Origin: CAWJLS01 sp963843755
GTDB lineage: Bacteria; Acidobacteriota; Thermoanaerobaculia; Multivoradales; DATKCC01
Direction: 5' to 3'
Length of the DNA stretch: 64,000 nucleotides
Assembly: GCA_963843755.1 (NCBI GenBank)
Contig: CAWJLS010000013.1
Span: forward strand, 1 to 64,000
The notes beneath the pieces are model-generated. The model did not search any database, was not told the DNA's origin, and worked only from the letters and a program-made list of their open reading frames with translations. The position numbers were made by a program, and so were the translations under genes. Below are positions 26,709 to 35,347 of the stretch, in pieces (the first letter of the stretch is position 1; each line of letters opens with the position of its first letter).

Positions 26709-27575
26709 TCAGCGGAGGGCGGGCGGCGCCGCGCCGCCCCGTCCCCGCACCAGCCAGAGCCCCGCGGTCACCACCAGGGCCCCGCCTGCCAGGGCGGTCC
26801 AGCCCGGGTGGAGGCCGAAGAAGAGGACGTCCCCCAGCACCGCCCAGAGGGGGGAGGTGTAGCTGGCGGCTGCGACGACCGCGGCGCGGTCGAGGACGTA
26901 GGCGCGGGTCATCAGGAGCTGGCCGGCCGTCGCGGTGGCGCCGACCGCAGCGAGGCGGAGCCAGAGGGAGCGGTCGGGGATCGAGGGCGGAGCGCCGCTG
27001 GTAGCGAGGACGGCGAGGAGACCGACCACCGCCAGGCCGCCCTGGAACCAGAAGACCACGGCGCGTGTCGACTCCGTGGCGCCGAGCCCGCGGAGCGCCA
27101 GGTGGGCGCCGGCGGAGGCGAACGCGCCGCCCAGGGCGAGCAGCCCGAACCAGGAGCCCACCGCCAGCTCCGGGCCGAGGATCAGGCCGGTGCCGGTGAG
27201 GCCGAGGAGCAGGATCACCCACAGGGAGGAGCCGCTCCGCTCGGCCGCTCCCAGGGCCAGCGGGGCGCCCAGGGCGACCAGGATCGGCTGGAGCTTGGAA
27301 ACCAGCGTCAGGTCGGTCAGCGCCATGCCCCGGGCGGCGCCGTAGAAGCAGGACATGGCGACGAAGCCCAGGATCAGGCGGATGGTGAAGAGCTTGCGGT
27401 TGCCGATCCGGAAGCTCGGCGGCCGCGCGAAGAGAGCGAGCAGGACGACCGCCAGGACGCCGCGCCAGAAGATCACGTCGAACGCCGAGAGCTCTCCCCG
27501 CACGGACTTGACGAAGCCCACCATGGCGGTGAAGCAGATCGAGCCCAGGATCATCAGGAGGACGCCGGCACGCAC
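26709..27575 (-). CDS. EamA/DMT-family transporter
   Basis: Integral membrane protein of 288 residues with about ten predicted helices arranged as two EamA repeats, typical of drug/metabolite exporters of the RhaT/YdcZ superfamily. The first repeat has the FWRGVLAV segment and the later part has GQLLMTRAY and SYTSPLWAVLGD, common in this family. Start is GTG at 27575. The gene faces the end of the signalling operon with only 3 bp between stops and marks the right border of the lower-GC island. Substrate unknown. Confidence 0.85.
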   Translation of the reverse strand: MRAGVLLMILGSICFTAMVGFVKSVRGELSAFDVIFWRGVLAVVLLALFARPPSFRIGNRKLFTIRLILGFVAMSCFYGAARGMALTDLTLVSKLQPILVALGAPLALGAAERSGSSLWVILLLGLTGTGLILGPELAVGSWFGLLALGGAFASAGAHLALRGLGATESTRAVVFWFQGGLAVVGLLAVLATSGAPPSIPDRSLWLRLAAVGATATAGQLLMTRAYVLDRAAVVAAASYTSPLWAVLGDVLFFGLHPGWTALAGGALVVTAGLWLVRGRGGAAPPALR

Positions 27576-27719
27576 GGCGCGGAGCGTACAGGATGGTGCC
27601 GGCCGGAGCGAACGGTCCAGCCGGGTCGAGCGGGTCGGGGCCGGCCCCCGGCCCGGGTTCGGCCAGGGGGCTCGGCCCCGGTTGCCCTCAGCCTTCTCGG
27701 ATGGGCGGCTGGGCGGGTC

Positions 27720-28010
27720 TCAGCAGTTCGCCAGGCAGTTCCGGTAGATCGCGTCGCAGATGTAGGACGGCGTCGAGATCAGGCACGCGCCGTAGTCCTC
27801 GCGGCAGTCGATCTTGCACTGGTTGATCATCTGCGGCGTGGGGGAGGGTGCGACTCCGGCGCCGGGCAGAGCATCGGTGCTCGGGCACAGCTGCCCGCCG
27901 GTCTCGGCCGTACCCGCCTGGACGACGTCATCGGTGGCCTGAAGGGTCGTCGCGGCGAACGCGCCGCTCGCGCACAGCACCAGCACGGTCAGGATGGTCA
28001 GGGTCTTCAT
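27720..28010 (-). CDS. Small secreted cysteine-rich protein
   Basis: 96 residues: a signal peptide (basic start, hydrophobic core to ASGAFA, about 1-20) followed by a short linker and a cysteine-rich end. The last six cysteines have mirror-symmetric spacing, C-x3-C-x6-C-x8-C-x6-C-x3-C, with one more Cys (LCPST) in the linker. Such spacing fits an antiparallel helical hairpin closed by disulfides. The ATG at 28010 is preceded by AAGGAG at good distance; the longer frame upstream is not coding. No family is recognised. It could be a structural, metal-binding or secreted effector peptide. A sigma70-like promoter lies about 130 bp upstream. Confidence 0.7.
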   Translation of the reverse strand: MKTLTILTVLVLCASGAFAATTLQATDDVVQAGTAETGGQLCPSTDALPGAGVAPSPTPQMINQCKIDCREDYGACLISTPSYICDAIYRNCLANC

Positions 28011-28137
28011 CGGTTTCCGCTCCTTTCGTCCGGTCGCGGGTAGACCATCACCGGCGACGACGGAGTGATCCGACGCCGGGGAGTCGTCCCTCTCGGCCGG
28101 CCCAGTGAGTTGATGGGCTGTTGCTTCGAAGGGCTGC

Positions 28138-28166
28138 AACGTAGCAAATGCGCGAGAGAGGGTCAA
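28138..28166 (-). promoter_or_regulatory. Putative sigma70-type promoter of the Cys-rich peptide gene
   Basis: On the minus strand TTGACC (28166-28161) and TACGTT (28143-28138) are separated by exactly 17 bp. The -35 is one base off consensus. The leader to the ATG at 28010 would be about 120 nt. Confidence 0.45.
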
Positions 28167-28200
28167 CGACGACCGGCGTGGCCGTCGGCCGGCCATCCGG

Positions 28201-28206
28201 TAGGAT
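28201..28206 (+). promoter_or_regulatory. Putative -10 element TAGGAT before mtaB
   Basis: The sequence GGTAGGATC (28199-28207) ends about 10 nt before the ATG at 28218. It is one instance of the recurrent GGTAG-A/G-A/C-TC motif of this window. No clear -35 is seen. Confidence 0.4.
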
Positions 28207-28217
28207 CGGTCCTCCCG

Positions 28218-29675
28218 ATGCGCGTTCACTTCACCAACCTCGGCTGCAAGCTCAACCAGGCGGAGCTGGAACGGCTGGCCCGGGAGTTCCACCGGGCGGG
28301 TCACCAGGTCGTCTCATCCCTCGACCAGGCGGATCTCCACGTCGTCAACACCTGCACGGTGACCCACCGGGCGGCGCGGGACTCCCGCAAGATCGCCCGG
28401 CGGGGCGCCCGTCGAAGTGCCCGTGGCGGCGGCGGAGTGCGCACTGTCTTGACCGGCTGCTACGCCACCGGCTCGCCCGAGGAGGCGGCCCGCCTGGCGG
28501 GGGTCGACCTGGTGGTGCCCAACGACCGCAAGGAGCGCCTGCTGGAGCTGGTCCACCAGGCGTTCCCGGAGGCGGTCCCCGCCACGGCCGAAGGGGCGGC
28601 AGCCGACCGGATGGGCCGGGTGGAGCCGAAAGGCCCGGCGGACGGGGCGTCCGGCGCCGCGCCGCTGCCGTTCGTGCCGCTGGCCTTCGGCAACACGCGC
28701 ACCCTGGTCAAGGTCGAGGACGGCTGCAACATGCGCTGCGCGTTCTGCATCATCCCGTCGACCCGGGGGCGCCAGCGGAGCCGGCCGGTTCCCGAGGTGG
28801 TGGCCGAGGTGCGGTCGATGGCGGAGGAGGGGTACCGGGAGGTGGTGGTGACCGGGGTCCAGATCTCCCACTACCGGTGGCAGGGGCGGACCCTCTACGA
28901 CCTGGTGCTGGAGCTGCTGGAGCGGACGGAGGTGCCGCGGATCCGCCTGACCTCGCTCGCCCCGTGGGCGTTCGACCGGCGGCTTCTCGGGCTGCTCGCC
29001 CACCCGCGGGTCTGCCGCCACGTCCACCTGTCGCTCCAGAGCGGCTGCGACGCCACCCTCGAGCGCATGCGCCGGCCGTACACGACGGCTGCCTACGCCG
29101 CGCTGGTCGAGGAGATCCGGCAGGCGGTGCCGGGGATCGCCATCACCACCGACGTGATCGTCGGCTTCCCGGGCGAGACCGACGAGGAGCACGAGGCGAG
29201 CCGGGCGTTCGTCGAGCGCATCGGCTTCGCCCGGACCCACGTCTTCCCCTACTCGGTGCGCCCCGGGACCGAGGCCGCCGGCCTGCCGGGGCAGCTCGCG
29301 CCGCCGGTGATCAAGCGGCGCACCGCCCCCATGCTGGCGACCGCCGCGGCCGCGGAGCAGGGCTTCCAGCGGACCCAGCTTGGGGCCACGGTGCCGGTGC
29401 TCTGGGAGGAGCTCCGGGACGGGCGGCTCCTCGGCACCAGCGACAACTACCTGCGGGTCGGCGCGTGCGCCGCAGAGGCATCGGAGGCACCGGAGGCACC
29501 GGAGGCACCGGAGGCATCGGAGGCATCGGAGGTCACCGAGGCCCTGACCGGTCGTCTGGCGCCGGCGCGGCTGCTGGCGGTGGCCCCACCGGACGCCGAC
29601 GAGGGAGTGATCGGGCGGATCGTCCTCGGAACGTCGCCGGAGTCGGCCGCCGCCCGCTCTGTGGTCGGTACATGA
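28218..29675 (+). CDS. mtaB: tRNA (N6-threonylcarbamoyladenosine-37) methylthiotransferase MtaB
   Basis: Radical-SAM enzyme of 485 residues that adds a methylthio group to t6A37 in tRNAs reading ANN codons. The N-terminal UPF0004 domain holds cluster cysteines C10 (TNLGCKLNQAE), C46 (NTCTVTH) and the one in LTGCYATG. The radical-SAM motif CNMRCAFC (C170, C174, C177) follows. C10-K-L-N-Q is characteristic of MtaB rather than MiaB or RimO. The C-terminal TRAM-like region is interrupted by a Glu-Ala-Ser/Pro repeat made of six 9-bp units (29475-29528). The ATG is 11 nt after a TAGGAT box. The VanZ-like gene overlaps its end (ATGA). Confidence 0.92.
   Translation: MRVHFTNLGCKLNQAELERLAREFHRAGHQVVSSLDQADLHVVNTCTVTHRAARDSRKIARRGARRSARGGGGVRTVLTGCYATGSPEEAARLAGVDLVVPNDRKERLLELVHQAFPEAVPATAEGAAADRMGRVEPKGPADGASGAAPLPFVPLAFGNTRTLVKVEDGCNMRCAFCIIPSTRGRQRSRPVPEVVAEVRSMAEEGYREVVVTGVQISHYRWQGRTLYDLVLELLERTEVPRIRLTSLAPWAFDRRLLGLLAHPRVCRHVHLSLQSGCDATLERMRRPYTTAAYAALVEEIRQAVPGIAITTDVIVGFPGETDEEHEASRAFVERIGFARTHVFPYSVRPGTEAAGLPGQLAPPVIKRRTAPMLATAAAAEQGFQRTQLGATVPVLWEELRDGRLLGTSDNYLRVGACAAEASEAPEAPEAPEASEASEVTEALTGRLAPARLLAVAPPDADEGVIGRIVLGTSPESAAARSVVGT
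29475..29528 (+). repeat. Six tandem 9-bp repeats inside mtaB
   Basis: Units GAGGCATCG, GAGGCACCG (three times) and GAGGCATCG (twice) are in frame and encode EAS/EAP triplets. The unit length is a multiple of three, so copy-number change by slippage would keep the frame and only alter a linker between the radical-SAM core and the C-terminus. Confidence 0.9.
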
Positions 29676-30253
29676 GCAGCGGGCGGCGGGGGGCCCGTGA
29701 GGGCGGGGGGCGGAGGAAGGTGGGGAGGCCGAAGCGGCGCCATCCTGTCCGGGCCGGCCGGGCGGAGCGGGAGCACCGGCGGCGGGTGGTGCGCAGGGCC
29801 TGGCTGGTGGCCGCCGGCCTGGCGGTGGCGGCGGTGCTGGTGCTGACGCTCCGGCCGCGCGAGCTGCCGACGAGCGTCAACCTGGAGCCGCTGGAGCACC
29901 ACGGCCGGGCGCTCCGCGCCCTGGTCAACGGCTCGAGCAACGGACCTCTCCTGCTGCGGTATCTCGCCACCGACGTGCTCGGCAACCTGGTCCTGTTCGC
30001 TCCGTTCGGCCTGTCCGTCGCCGGGGCCGCGGGCGGCTGGCGTCCGGTCTCCCGCCTGGTCCTGGTCGGCGGCTGCGCCCTGGTGCTGTCGGTGGCGATC
30101 GAGCTCATCCAGCTCGGGGTTCCGGGGCGCGCGAGCGATGTCGACGACGTGATCTTCAACGTCGCCGGCGCGGTGGTCGGAGCCGCGGTCTACGCGGTGA
30201 TCGCACGGCGCCGGGAGGCGGCGTCGCAGGCGGGTCCACCATCTCCCCGGTGA
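29672..30253 (+). CDS. VanZ-like membrane protein
   Basis: 193 residues with a very basic N-terminus (1-42), then about four membrane helices. The segment ATDVLGNLVLFAPFG and the following ELIQLGVPGRASDVDDVIFNVAG are the conserved N-L-x-x-F-x-P-x-G and E-x-x-Q-x(n)-R-x-x-D-x-x-D-x-x-x-N motifs of the VanZ family, named after a teicoplanin-resistance protein; most members have no known function. Translation is coupled to mtaB by an ATGA overlap. Confidence 0.85.
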   Translation: MSSGRRGAREGGGRRKVGRPKRRHPVRAGRAEREHRRRVVRRAWLVAAGLAVAAVLVLTLRPRELPTSVNLEPLEHHGRALRALVNGSSNGPLLLRYLATDVLGNLVLFAPFGLSVAGAAGGWRPVSRLVLVGGCALVLSVAIELIQLGVPGRASDVDDVIFNVAGAVVGAAVYAVIARRREAASQAGPPSPR

Positions 30254-30363
30254 ACACGAAACCGCCGTTTGGCGGGCCGGCCGGGGCGGGAGAGAATGGC
30301 GCTCCATCGGCAGGCCGGGGACAGGCGGCGAAACGCGGCGGTGCCCCGGCAGGGGAGGATTGA

Positions 30364-31191
30364 GTGGATCGGAAGATCGGGATCTACGTCGACGTCGAGA
30401 ACATCACCATGAACGGCGGCCGGGGCCTGCAGTACGACGTGCTCCGGCAGTTCGCCTGTCGCGGCGGCGGGGACCCGTTGCGGATGAACGCCTACGTGCG
30501 CTTCGACGAGGAGCGTGCGCGCTCGGGCGACCCGACCTACGAACGGGTCCTCGAGTTCCATCACCGGATGCGCGACGCCGGCTTCAAGGTGGTGGAGAAG
30601 CCGATCCGCTGGTACCGGGACGCGGCCGGCGAGCGCTACGGCAAGGCCAACGCCGACCTCGACATGGCGGTCGACATGCTGCTCCAGTCCGAGCGCCTCG
30701 ACCGGCTCGTGCTGGTCTCGGGCGACGGCGACTTCAACAAGGTGGTCGAGGCGCTCCAGAACCGGGGTCTACGGGTCGAAGCGGTGGCGTTCAACAACGT
30801 CTCGAGCCTGCTCCAGAACCAGGTCGACCTCTACATGTCGGGATACCTGATCCCCGACCTGCTGCCGCTTCAACCTTCGGGGCAGTCCAACGGCGACGAG
30901 CGGCGCCCCTGGGGCGAGGTGGGCTCCCGGGTGCGCGGCACCTGCCACTGGTTCGACCCGGAGAAGGGGTACGGCTTCGTCCGCTTCCTGCGCAAGATCA
31001 GCGACAACCTCTGGACCCTCGACTCCCGTCACCCCGACTCCCCCTACGCCACCGCCTTCCTCCACGTCACGGCGCTCGAGGACGAGAGCCTGCACCGCGA
31101 CCTGCCCAACCGGGAGCTGGTGCTCGAGCTCACCCTGCGCTCGGGGGACAAGGGGATGGTGGCCGAGGACGTCGTCGCCCTGGAGCCTTGA
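30364..31191 (+). CDS. NYN-domain (LabA/DUF88-like) protein fused to a cold-shock domain
   Basis: 275 residues from a GTG start. The NYN/PIN-like nuclease domain (about 1-165) has the acidic residues expected at the active site: YVDVEN, ADLDMAVDML and VSGDGDF. A second domain (about 180-275) begins VRGTCHWFDPEKGYGFVRFL, which is the RNP1-bearing face of a cold-shock/S1-like OB fold, and continues to FLHVTALED. The pairing suggests a single-strand-specific RNase that binds its RNA through the OB fold. Start GTG follows GGGGAGGAT. The thioesterase gene begins at its stop. Biological substrate unknown. Confidence 0.85.
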   Translation: MDRKIGIYVDVENITMNGGRGLQYDVLRQFACRGGGDPLRMNAYVRFDEERARSGDPTYERVLEFHHRMRDAGFKVVEKPIRWYRDAAGERYGKANADLDMAVDMLLQSERLDRLVLVSGDGDFNKVVEALQNRGLRVEAVAFNNVSSLLQNQVDLYMSGYLIPDLLPLQPSGQSNGDERRPWGEVGSRVRGTCHWFDPEKGYGFVRFLRKISDNLWTLDSRHPDSPYATAFLHVTALEDESLHRDLPNRELVLELTLRSGDKGMVAEDVVALEP

Positions 31192-31193
31192 AA

Positions 31194-31598
31194 GTGCACG
31201 AGCACGTGACCCGCCGGCGGGTAGACTTCGCCGACACCGACATGGCCGGGATCGTCCACTTCGCCCGCTTCTTCGTCTTCATGGAGACGGCCGAGCACCG
31301 CTTCCGGGAGGCGCTCGGGCACCCGGTCGTGGCGCCGGACGGCGGGGTCTACGGCTGGCCGCGGGTGGCGGCCTCCTGCGACTACCGGCGCCCCGCCCGG
31401 TTCGGAGACGAGCTGACCATCCGGACGCGGATCGCCGAGGTCGGCCGGAGCTCCCTGAAGTTCGCCTTCGTCTTCGAGCGCGAAGGGGAGGTCCTGGCCG
31501 AGGGGGAGCTGACCTCGGTCTACTGCCGGATGGAGCCGCGGGTCGAGCCGGTGCCGATGCCGGAGGATCTCTTGGCGGCCATCGAACCTCCGAGCTGA
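31194..31598 (+). CDS. Acyl-CoA thioesterase, 4HBT hot-dog fold (YbgC type)
   Basis: 134-residue single hot-dog domain. The segment RRVDFADTDMAGIVHFARFF matches the D-x-D-x-x-G-x-V-x(2)-x-x-Y/F signature of YbgC/4-hydroxybenzoyl-CoA thioesterases, with the catalytic Asp in DTD. These enzymes hydrolyse acyl- or aryl-CoA thioesters in the cytoplasm, often linked to phospholipid metabolism or aromatic breakdown. GTG 31194 is chosen; TTG 31188, which overlaps the NYN gene stop, is possible and adds two residues. Nothing nearby reveals the physiological acyl group. Confidence 0.85.
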   Translation: MHEHVTRRRVDFADTDMAGIVHFARFFVFMETAEHRFREALGHPVVAPDGGVYGWPRVAASCDYRRPARFGDELTIRTRIAEVGRSSLKFAFVFEREGEVLAEGELTSVYCRMEPRVEPVPMPEDLLAAIEPPS

Positions 31599-31654
31599 CG
31601 GCACGACCTGCGCCGACGGCGTTTCCTGAGATATCCTCGGGGCCGAGAGGCCAC

Positions 31655-33787
31655 ATGGAATTCGAAGGTACGAAGGCGCCGACCCAGCGGTCCGCGCGGC
31701 TCAGTGGAGCGGTGCGGGTGGCCGCGGTCTATTTCGCGGTCAGTCTCGTCTGGATCGTCGCCAGCGACAGCCTGCTCGGTCTGTTCGGTCTCTCGACCGG
31801 GGAGACCCGCGCGCTCCAGACCTTCAAGGGAGCGCTCTTCGTCACCTTCAGCTCCGCCCTCCTGTACTGGCTGATCCGGCGGGAGGAGCGGTTCATCGAG
31901 ACGGCACAGGCGGCGACCAAGGCTTCGGAGCTGCGCGCCCGGGCGATCTTCGAGACCGCCCTCGAAGGGATGGTGATCACCGACAGCGAAGGACGGATCG
32001 TCGACGCCAACCACGAGGTCGCCCGGATCTACGGCAAGGAGCGGGAGGAGCTGCTCGGCGTGCGGGCCGTCGACCTGCTCGGGGATTCCGACGGCGGCGA
32101 TGCGCTCCGGCGGCGGCTCCTGAGCGAGGGCCTGCTCCGGGGCGAGCTGACCGTCCCCTGCGCCGACGGCAACCGGCGGCGGGTGGCGTATGCGACGCGC
32201 GCCGACTTCGTTCCCGGCGAGAACCTCACCGTGGCGCGGGACGTGACCGTCCGTTGGGAGGCCGAGCGGGCGCTGCGCGAGAGCGAGGAAGCCTACCGGC
32301 TGCTGTTCGACAACAACCCGCACCCGATGTTCGTCTACGACCCCGCGGATCTGTCGATCCTGGCCGTCAACCGGGCGGCGGTGCGCTGCTACGGCTACAC
32401 CGAGGAGGAGCTTCTCCAGCGGACGGTCCGCGACCTGCGGCCGCCGAGCGGCCTGCCGGAGCTCGACCGGCTGATCAAGGCGGGCCTGCCCCCGCTGTCG
32501 AGCCACTCGGCCGAACACCAGACCAAGACGGGGCAGGTCCTGCGGGTCGATGTGGTCTCTCAGGCGATCCGCTTTTGGAACCGGAACGCGCGCATGGTCG
32601 TCGCCACCGACCGGACCGAGCAGGTGGAGCTGCAGGAGCAGCTCTATCACTCCCAGCGCCTCGAATCGGTCGGGCGGCTCGCGGGCGGCGTCGCCCACGA
32701 CTTCAACAACCTGCTGACCGTGATCACCGGCTTCGGCGAGCTGCTCGCCGAGCGGCTGTCGGAGGACGAGGAGGCCAGGATGCAAGTGCAGCAGATCCTG
32801 GACGCCTCGCGACGGGCGTCACGGCTCACCGGTCAGCTCCTCGCCTTCGGACGGCGCCAGGTGCTGCGCCCGACCGTCTTCGACCTCGACCGTGTGGTGG
32901 GCGACCTCGGGACGATGCTGTCGCGGCTGCTGGGCGACGACGTCGAGCTGGTCACCCGGCTCGACCCGCGGTCGAAGTGGGTGGAGGCGGATCGGGGACA
33001 GATCGAGCAGGTGCTGGTCAACCTGGTGGTCAACGCGCGCGACGCCATGGTCGACGGCGGCACCCTGACCCTGTCGACCGAGAGCCGAACGCTGGACGAT
33101 AGCTGGGCGGAGGCGGAAGGGGTCGAGCCGTCGGCGCCGTACGTGCTCCTGGCGGTTTCCGACACCGGCGAGGGCATCCCGCAGGAGCTCCACGACCGCA
33201 TCTTCGAGCCGTTCTTCACCACCAAGGAAGGGATCGGCTCGGGTCTCGGGTTGTCGACCGCGTACGGCATCGTGCGCCAGAGCGGCGGGTTCCTCGACGT
33301 GGTCAGCGAGCCCGGCAAGGGGGCTACGTTCCGGATCTTCTTGCCGCAGATCGACCGCGACCCGGGAGAGATGGAGAGCGGCCGCCGGGTTCTGGGCGAT
33401 CAGGCGCTCCGGGGGACGGAGACGGTGCTGGTGGTCGAGGACCAGGAGCAGGTGCGCAGCGTCATGGCGCGCGGCCTGCGGGCCCGCGGCTACCGGGTGA
33501 TCGAGGCGCCAGGCGCGGCGGCGGCCAAGGAGCTGGTCCTGTCCACCGGCAAGGTGCCCGATCTGGTGGTGAGCGACGTCGTGCTGCCGGACCAGCGGGG
33601 TCCGGCGCTGGTGCGCGAGCTGCGCGAGCACCACCCCGCCCTCCCCGTTCTGTTCGTCTCCGGGTATCCGGACGACGCGGCCGCGTCGCCGGACCTGCTG
33701 GCGGACGCGACCTTCTTGGGCAAACCGTTCACGGCCGTGGACCTGGCGCGCTCGGTGCGCGAGATTCTCGACCGTTCGGTTTCCTGA
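31655..33787 (+). CDS. PAS-domain hybrid histidine kinase with receiver
   Basis: 710 residues. Two membrane helices (about 19-44 and 58-77) are followed by two PAS domains (about 95-200 and 215-325), a HisKA domain with H348 in VAHDFNNLL, an HATPase domain (VNLVVNARDAM, DTGEGI, GSGLGLSTAYGIV) and a C-terminal receiver with D641 (LVVSDVVLPDQRG) and the Lys of LGKPF. The HDFNN type of HisKA and the fused receiver are usual for proteobacterial/acidobacterial PAS kinases. There is no HPt or DNA-binding domain, so a partner regulator elsewhere must complete the relay. The gene stands alone between the thioesterase and an MFS gene. Confidence 0.92.
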   Translation: MEFEGTKAPTQRSARLSGAVRVAAVYFAVSLVWIVASDSLLGLFGLSTGETRALQTFKGALFVTFSSALLYWLIRREERFIETAQAATKASELRARAIFETALEGMVITDSEGRIVDANHEVARIYGKEREELLGVRAVDLLGDSDGGDALRRRLLSEGLLRGELTVPCADGNRRRVAYATRADFVPGENLTVARDVTVRWEAERALRESEEAYRLLFDNNPHPMFVYDPADLSILAVNRAAVRCYGYTEEELLQRTVRDLRPPSGLPELDRLIKAGLPPLSSHSAEHQTKTGQVLRVDVVSQAIRFWNRNARMVVATDRTEQVELQEQLYHSQRLESVGRLAGGVAHDFNNLLTVITGFGELLAERLSEDEEARMQVQQILDASRRASRLTGQLLAFGRRQVLRPTVFDLDRVVGDLGTMLSRLLGDDVELVTRLDPRSKWVEADRGQIEQVLVNLVVNARDAMVDGGTLTLSTESRTLDDSWAEAEGVEPSAPYVLLAVSDTGEGIPQELHDRIFEPFFTTKEGIGSGLGLSTAYGIVRQSGGFLDVVSEPGKGATFRIFLPQIDRDPGEMESGRRVLGDQALRGTETVLVVEDQEQVRSVMARGLRARGYRVIEAPGAAAAKELVLSTGKVPDLVVSDVVLPDQRGPALVRELREHHPALPVLFVSGYPDDAAASPDLLADATFLGKPFTAVDLARSVREILDRSVS

Positions 33788-33850
33788 TTCAGACACCGAC
33801 CTATCACCGGGAGACCGCGGGCCGCGGCCCGCTCCGGAGGGACCGATTCG

Positions 33851-35206
33851 ATGGCAGAGGAAACCAAGCGCCGGAGCATGCTGCTCTGGAGCTCCATCTG
33901 GGGTGGCCAGCTCGTTTCACTGATCGGCTCAGGGCTGACCAGCTTCGCCCTTGGCGTCTGGGCCTACCAGCGCTCCGGCTCCGTCACCCAGTTCGCGCTG
34001 ATCATCTTCTTCTCCGGCCTGCCCGGCATCCTGCTCTCTCCGGTGGCGGGAACCCTGGTCGACCGCTGGGACCGCAAGCGGGTCCTGCTCGGCGCGGACA
34101 CGGTCTCCGGCATCGTCACCCTGGTGGTGGCCGCGCTCCTCTGGACCGGCAACCTCCAGGTCTGGCACATCTATATCGCCGCCTCCCTCAAGTCGATTCT
34201 CAAGACCTTCCAGTGGCCGGCCTATGTCGCCGCCACCACGCTCATGGTGCCGAAGAAGCACTTCGGGCGGGTCGGCGGCATGATGCAGTTCGGCCAGGCC
34301 GCCTCCGGGGTCGTGGCGCCCGTCCTGGCCGGCTTGCTGATGGTCGCGATCAAGATCCAGGGCGTCCTGGTGGTCGATTTCACGACCTTCCTCTTCGCCG
34401 TCGCCGTGCTGGCGTTCGTGCCGGTGCCCCGGCCGGAGAAGAGCGAGGAGGGCGCGGCGGCCGACCGGTTGCCGTTCATGCGGCAGATGACCTATGGGTT
34501 CCGCTACATCCTGAAGCGCCACGGACTGATGGCGATGCTGGTCTTCTTCGCCATGATCAACCTGGTGGTCAGCATGGCGACCGTGCTGGTGACGCCGCTG
34601 GTGCTGTCCTTCGCCAACGAGGCGATCCTGGGCACGGTGCTGTCGGTCTCGAGCATCGGCATGGTGGTGGGCAGCGTTCTCATGATGATCACCGGCGGAC
34701 CGAGGAAGCGGATCTACGGCATCCTGGTCTTCGGCGTGGTCCTCGGGGTCTCCGTGCTGCTCACCGGCCTGCGGCCGGACTGGCCCCTGGTCGCCGGGGG
34801 GGTCTTTCTGATGATGCTCGGCGTGCCGATCATCCAGGGCTGCAGCCAGGCGATCTGGCAGAGCAAGGTGGAGCCGGACGTCCAGGGGCGGGTGTTCGCG
34901 GTCCGCCGGATGGTCGCCCAGTTCACCGTGCCGATCGCCGCCCTCTGCGCCGGTCCGCTGGCCGACCGGCTGTTCGAGCCGTCGATGGCCGAGGGCGGGG
35001 CGCTCGCCCCGATCTTCGGCCCGGTCCTGGGCGGCGTCGGCGACGGACGCGGCATCGGCTTGATGTTCCTGGGGATCGCGATCTTCCCGGTGCTGGTGTC
35101 GATCGCCGGCTTCCTTTATCGGCCGCTGCGCGACATCGAGACCGACCTGCCGGACGCGGTGGGCGACGACGCGGGGAAGGTGGGCGAGCCGGCGCCCGCC
35201 GAGTAG
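33851..35206 (+). CDS. Major facilitator superfamily transporter
   Basis: 451 residues with about twelve membrane helices. The loop between helices 2 and 3 reads AGTLVDRWDRKRVLLGAD, matching the MFS signature G-x(3)-D-R-x-G-R-R/K. The C-terminal half (from about 215) repeats the pattern. The layout resembles the MFS_3 (enterobactin exporter EntS-like) branch, so drug or siderophore efflux is plausible but unproved. A good GGAGGG site (33836 onward) precedes the ATG. Confidence 0.88.
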   Translation: MAEETKRRSMLLWSSIWGGQLVSLIGSGLTSFALGVWAYQRSGSVTQFALIIFFSGLPGILLSPVAGTLVDRWDRKRVLLGADTVSGIVTLVVAALLWTGNLQVWHIYIAASLKSILKTFQWPAYVAATTLMVPKKHFGRVGGMMQFGQAASGVVAPVLAGLLMVAIKIQGVLVVDFTTFLFAVAVLAFVPVPRPEKSEEGAAADRLPFMRQMTYGFRYILKRHGLMAMLVFFAMINLVVSMATVLVTPLVLSFANEAILGTVLSVSSIGMVVGSVLMMITGGPRKRIYGILVFGVVLGVSVLLTGLRPDWPLVAGGVFLMMLGVPIIQGCSQAIWQSKVEPDVQGRVFAVRRMVAQFTVPIAALCAGPLADRLFEPSMAEGGALAPIFGPVLGGVGDGRGIGLMFLGIAIFPVLVSIAGFLYRPLRDIETDLPDAVGDDAGKVGEPAPAE

Positions 35207-35265
35207 ACGGCGGTCGGTTGGTGGCGGTGACGTGGCGCGGTCGGGCGGGGCGGTCGAGGAGCCGG

Positions 35266-35271
35266 TAGACT
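35266..35271 (+). promoter_or_regulatory. Putative -10 element TAGACT before the glycosyltransferase-TPR pseudogene
   Basis: GGTAGACTC (35264-35272) is another copy of the recurrent motif; the nearest convincing start codon of the downstream gene is GTG 35348, giving a leader of about 70 nt. Confidence 0.35.
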
Positions 35272-35347
35272 CCCGGGTCGTGTCATCCAAGAAGCCAGGT
35301 GGTGGGCCCGGTCCCGCCGTGATCCCGGCGCCCCGGAGGCGTGCGTC

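Noticed and set aside
29475..29528. CRISPR-like repeat
   Set aside because: Nine-base units without spacers and in frame with mtaB; no cas genes in the window.
28148..29671. Long plus-strand frame ahead of the VanZ-like gene
   Set aside because: It runs out of frame through mtaB and is Gly/Pro/Arg-rich; the VanZ-like protein starts at 29672.
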